Of a stretch of DNA of 64,000 nt, positions 62,498-64,000 are shown in pieces. The stretch comes from Mumia sp. zg.B17 (lineage in GTDB: Bacteria > Actinomycetota > Actinomycetes > Propionibacteriales > Nocardioidaceae), in the NCBI RefSeq assembly GCF_019550915.1, contig NZ_JAHWCI010000008.1:248001-312000 (forward strand), written 5' to 3'. How positions within the stretch are numbered: position 1 is the stretch's first letter; every line of letters starts with the position of its first letter. The position numbers were made by a program, and so were the translations under genes. Below the pieces are notes generated by a model. The model did not search any database, was not told the origin of the DNA, and worked only from the letters and a program-made list of their open reading frames with translations.

Positions 62498-63339
62498 CCG
62501 CCGCGGTCGACCCCCGTGTCGCGCTCGCTGAGAGGGTGGCTGCCGCGGACGGCGTGTCCCCGCTCAACGAGGCGAGCCGGATAGCGATCGCCACCGGCGA
62601 GCCACCGCGCGTCGACCATGCGACCCGTGACGGTGACGACCTCGTCGGTGTCGCGTACGCCGCCGGGGACGCACCCGTCGAGGTGTTCGTGGATCCCCAC
62701 CACCGTCGGCACGGCGTCGGTGGCGCGCTCCTCGACCGTCTTCTGAACGAGGGCGAGAGCCGCTTCTGGGCTCACGGAGACCTCCCACCAGCGCAGGCCC
62801 TCGCTCGCAGCCGCGGCCTGGGGGTCGTACGCACGCTCGTCGTCCTCGAGCGGACCACCGCCGATCCGCTGCCCGAGGAGCGCGGCATCGACGGGGTGAC
62901 GATCCGGCCCTGGCGAGACGAGGACACCGCAGGACTGGTCGCCGTCAACGCTCGCGCCTTCGCGACGCACCCGGAGCAGGGTGCGATGGACGAGGCCGAC
63001 TTCCGAGCGCGGGCCACCCTGCCGTGGTTCGACCCGGCCGGGCTGTTCGTCGCCGAGCGTGGCGGACGGGTCGTCGGCTTCCACTGGACCAAGGTGGACC
63101 CGCCGGCCATCGAGGGCGGCGAGGTCGGTGAGGTGTACGTCGTCGGCGTCGACCCGTCCGAGCAGGGGCACGGGCTCGGCAAGGCACTGACGCTCCGAGG
63201 ACTCCACCACCTCACCGGGCTCGGACTGGCACGGATCGACCTCTACGTCGAGGGCGACAACACCCCTGCGCTCGCCACGTACCACGGGCTGGGCTTCACC
63301 GAGAGCGCTCGCGACGTCCTCTACGGTCGCAACCTCTGA
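62494..63339 (+). CDS. mshD: Mycothiol synthase (two GNAT domains)
   Basis: 281 residues. The N-terminal GNAT domain is degenerate (VFVDPHHRRHGVGGALLDRLLN). The C-terminal domain is active-type (IRPWRDEDTAGLVAVNARAF, VDPSEQGHGLGKALTLRGLHHL with the acetyl-CoA P-loop, DNTPALATYHGLGF). It acetylates Cys-GlcN-Ins to finish mycothiol. Neighbour to glnR, a conserved order in actinobacteria. Starts on the ATGA overlap with the carboxyltransferase. Confidence 0.93.
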   Translation: MTAAVDPRVALAERVAAADGVSPLNEASRIAIATGEPPRVDHATRDGDDLVGVAYAAGDAPVEVFVDPHHRRHGVGGALLDRLLNEGESRFWAHGDLPPAQALARSRGLGVVRTLVVLERTTADPLPEERGIDGVTIRPWRDEDTAGLVAVNARAFATHPEQGAMDEADFRARATLPWFDPAGLFVAERGGRVVGFHWTKVDPPAIEGGEVGEVYVVGVDPSEQGHGLGKALTLRGLHHLTGLGLARIDLYVEGDNTPALATYHGLGFTESARDVLYGRNL

Positions 63340-63388
63340 TCCGCGTCGTGCGGCCGCACCGCTTGGGGGCGAGTGCCAGGGTGGATGA

Positions 63389-64000
63389 ATGACCGCGTCG
63401 CTGGAGCCCAGCGCCTCCTACCTCGTCCGCCGCGCCGGGCTGGTCGACGTGACCCATGCGGCCAGGCTCCTCGAAGTCTCCGCTCCCGCGCTGGACATCG
63501 ACGGCGACGGCACCGTCGACAGGCCTCTGGATCCCCAGGTCGCGGCGGTCGTCACCCGGCTCGCCCTCAGCCATCTCGTGCTTCAGCAGGGCAAGCTGTG
63601 GGTGGCCGAGCGCGACGGCGTCCTCCAGGCCGCGACAGTCTGGATGCCGCGCCACGAGGTCCGTCTCGGAGCGGTCGGGCTCTCCGAGGGCCTTCGCGAG
63701 ACCGTTCGGCTCGAGCTCGACGCCGCCACCGTCCACGCGGCGCTCGATCCCGGAGAGGACGTCCGCGAGGCGCTGGGCGCGGCGGAGACCACCATCGCCG
63801 ACATGCTGAGCCGAGTCGCGCCGGACGTCGTGCTCACCACGCTGGCCGTCGTCCCCGACCTCGCCCCGCACGAGCGTGCCGACATCCTTCAGGCCTGCAT
63901 CACGGCCGCGTTGGAGGAGACCGACGGCGTCGCCGCCGCGATGACGCTGCTCACCGAGCACGTCGCCGTCCTCGAGGCGTCGGGGTTCGTCCGCGTCGCC
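63389..64000 (+). CDS. GNAT-like hypothetical protein, cut by window end
   Basis: An open frame of 204 codons from the ATG at 63389 to the window edge. MTASLEPSASYLVRRAGLVDVTH and later LWVAERDGVLQAATVWMPRH, then LTTLAVVPDLAPHE and AVLEASGFVRVA are consistent with an acetyltransferase-like fold. A clear Q/RxxGxG acetyl-CoA loop has not been reached. Co-directional with mshD after a gap of about 50 nt. Confidence 0.6.
   Translation, partial: MTASLEPSASYLVRRAGLVDVTHAARLLEVSAPALDIDGDGTVDRPLDPQVAAVVTRLALSHLVLQQGKLWVAERDGVLQAATVWMPRHEVRLGAVGLSEGLRETVRLELDAATVHAALDPGEDVREALGAAETTIADMLSRVAPDVVLTTLAVVPDLAPHERADILQACITAALEETDGVAAAMTLLTEHVAVLEASGFVRVA

Overview
The window comes from a very GC-rich actinobacterium, probably Nocardioidaceae/Propionibacteriales-like. 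The evidence is mycothiol genes (mshA, mshD), an atypical GlnR regulator, a SenX3/RegX3-PhoU block with an 11-bp-repeat PHO box, CarD, an XRE-HBHA-DUF2516 block arranged as in mycobacteria, and many actinobacterial DUFs (DUF2516, DUF3618, DUF4032, DUF1416, DUF4395). Most of it is ordinary chromosomal core. I see no prophage, insertion sequence, CRISPR array or rRNA. There is one tRNA (Thr).

Layout. 1-2160: remains of a lipoprotein/Hint-domain gene, an ECF sigma factor with an overlapping membrane partner, and tRNA-Thr. 2190-6145: membrane and envelope-stress proteins, then a PLP aldolase/deaminase coupled to an FAD sugar-lactone oxidase. 6212-11854: a secreted propeller protein, a LuxR-type two-component system whose kinase looks internally duplicated, and a DUF4032 kinase-like protein. 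11839-16439: flavoprotein dehydrogenase, TPR protein, ABC exporter. 16527-24615: a glutamate-cysteine-ligase-like/ATP-grasp fusion, rlmB-cysS, a secreted C39-like protein, ispF, nirD and carD. 24844-33492: lipoprotein, nfo, senX3-regX3/phoU, a TSUP permease, gpmA, an epimerase and mshA. 33574-41937: SDR and acyl-CoA dehydrogenase genes, an MFS exporter, typA, a frameshifted SDR with a divergent MarR regulator and its palindromic operator, and alkB. 42008-48870: DUF2516/HBHA/XRE, then a sulfate-activation run (APS kinase, TSUP permease, lysoplasmalogenase, cysD, cysN). 48957-56489: manA, deaD, ugd, ygfZ-like, nitrobindin, dtd and an LCP ligase. 56575-60175: sulfurtransferase operon headed by a cysteine-containing leader peptide, thioredoxin, and a membrane protein with a MoaD/ThiS-like protein. 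60253-64000: glnR, an acyl-CoA carboxylase carboxyltransferase, mshD and a truncated GNAT-like gene.

Two themes connect the genes. First, sulfur: sulfate activation (cysC-like, cysD, cysN), sulfurtransferase/DUF1416/DUF4395/thioredoxin, mycothiol synthesis (mshA, mshD), cysS and a glutathione-ligase-like fusion all lie here. At least two of these units carry tiny upstream ORFs that look regulatory. Second, promoters: about twenty genes start with a TANNNT hexamer placed 6-8 nt before the start codon and no Shine-Dalgarno sequence. This is leaderless transcription, and it was used here to choose several starts.
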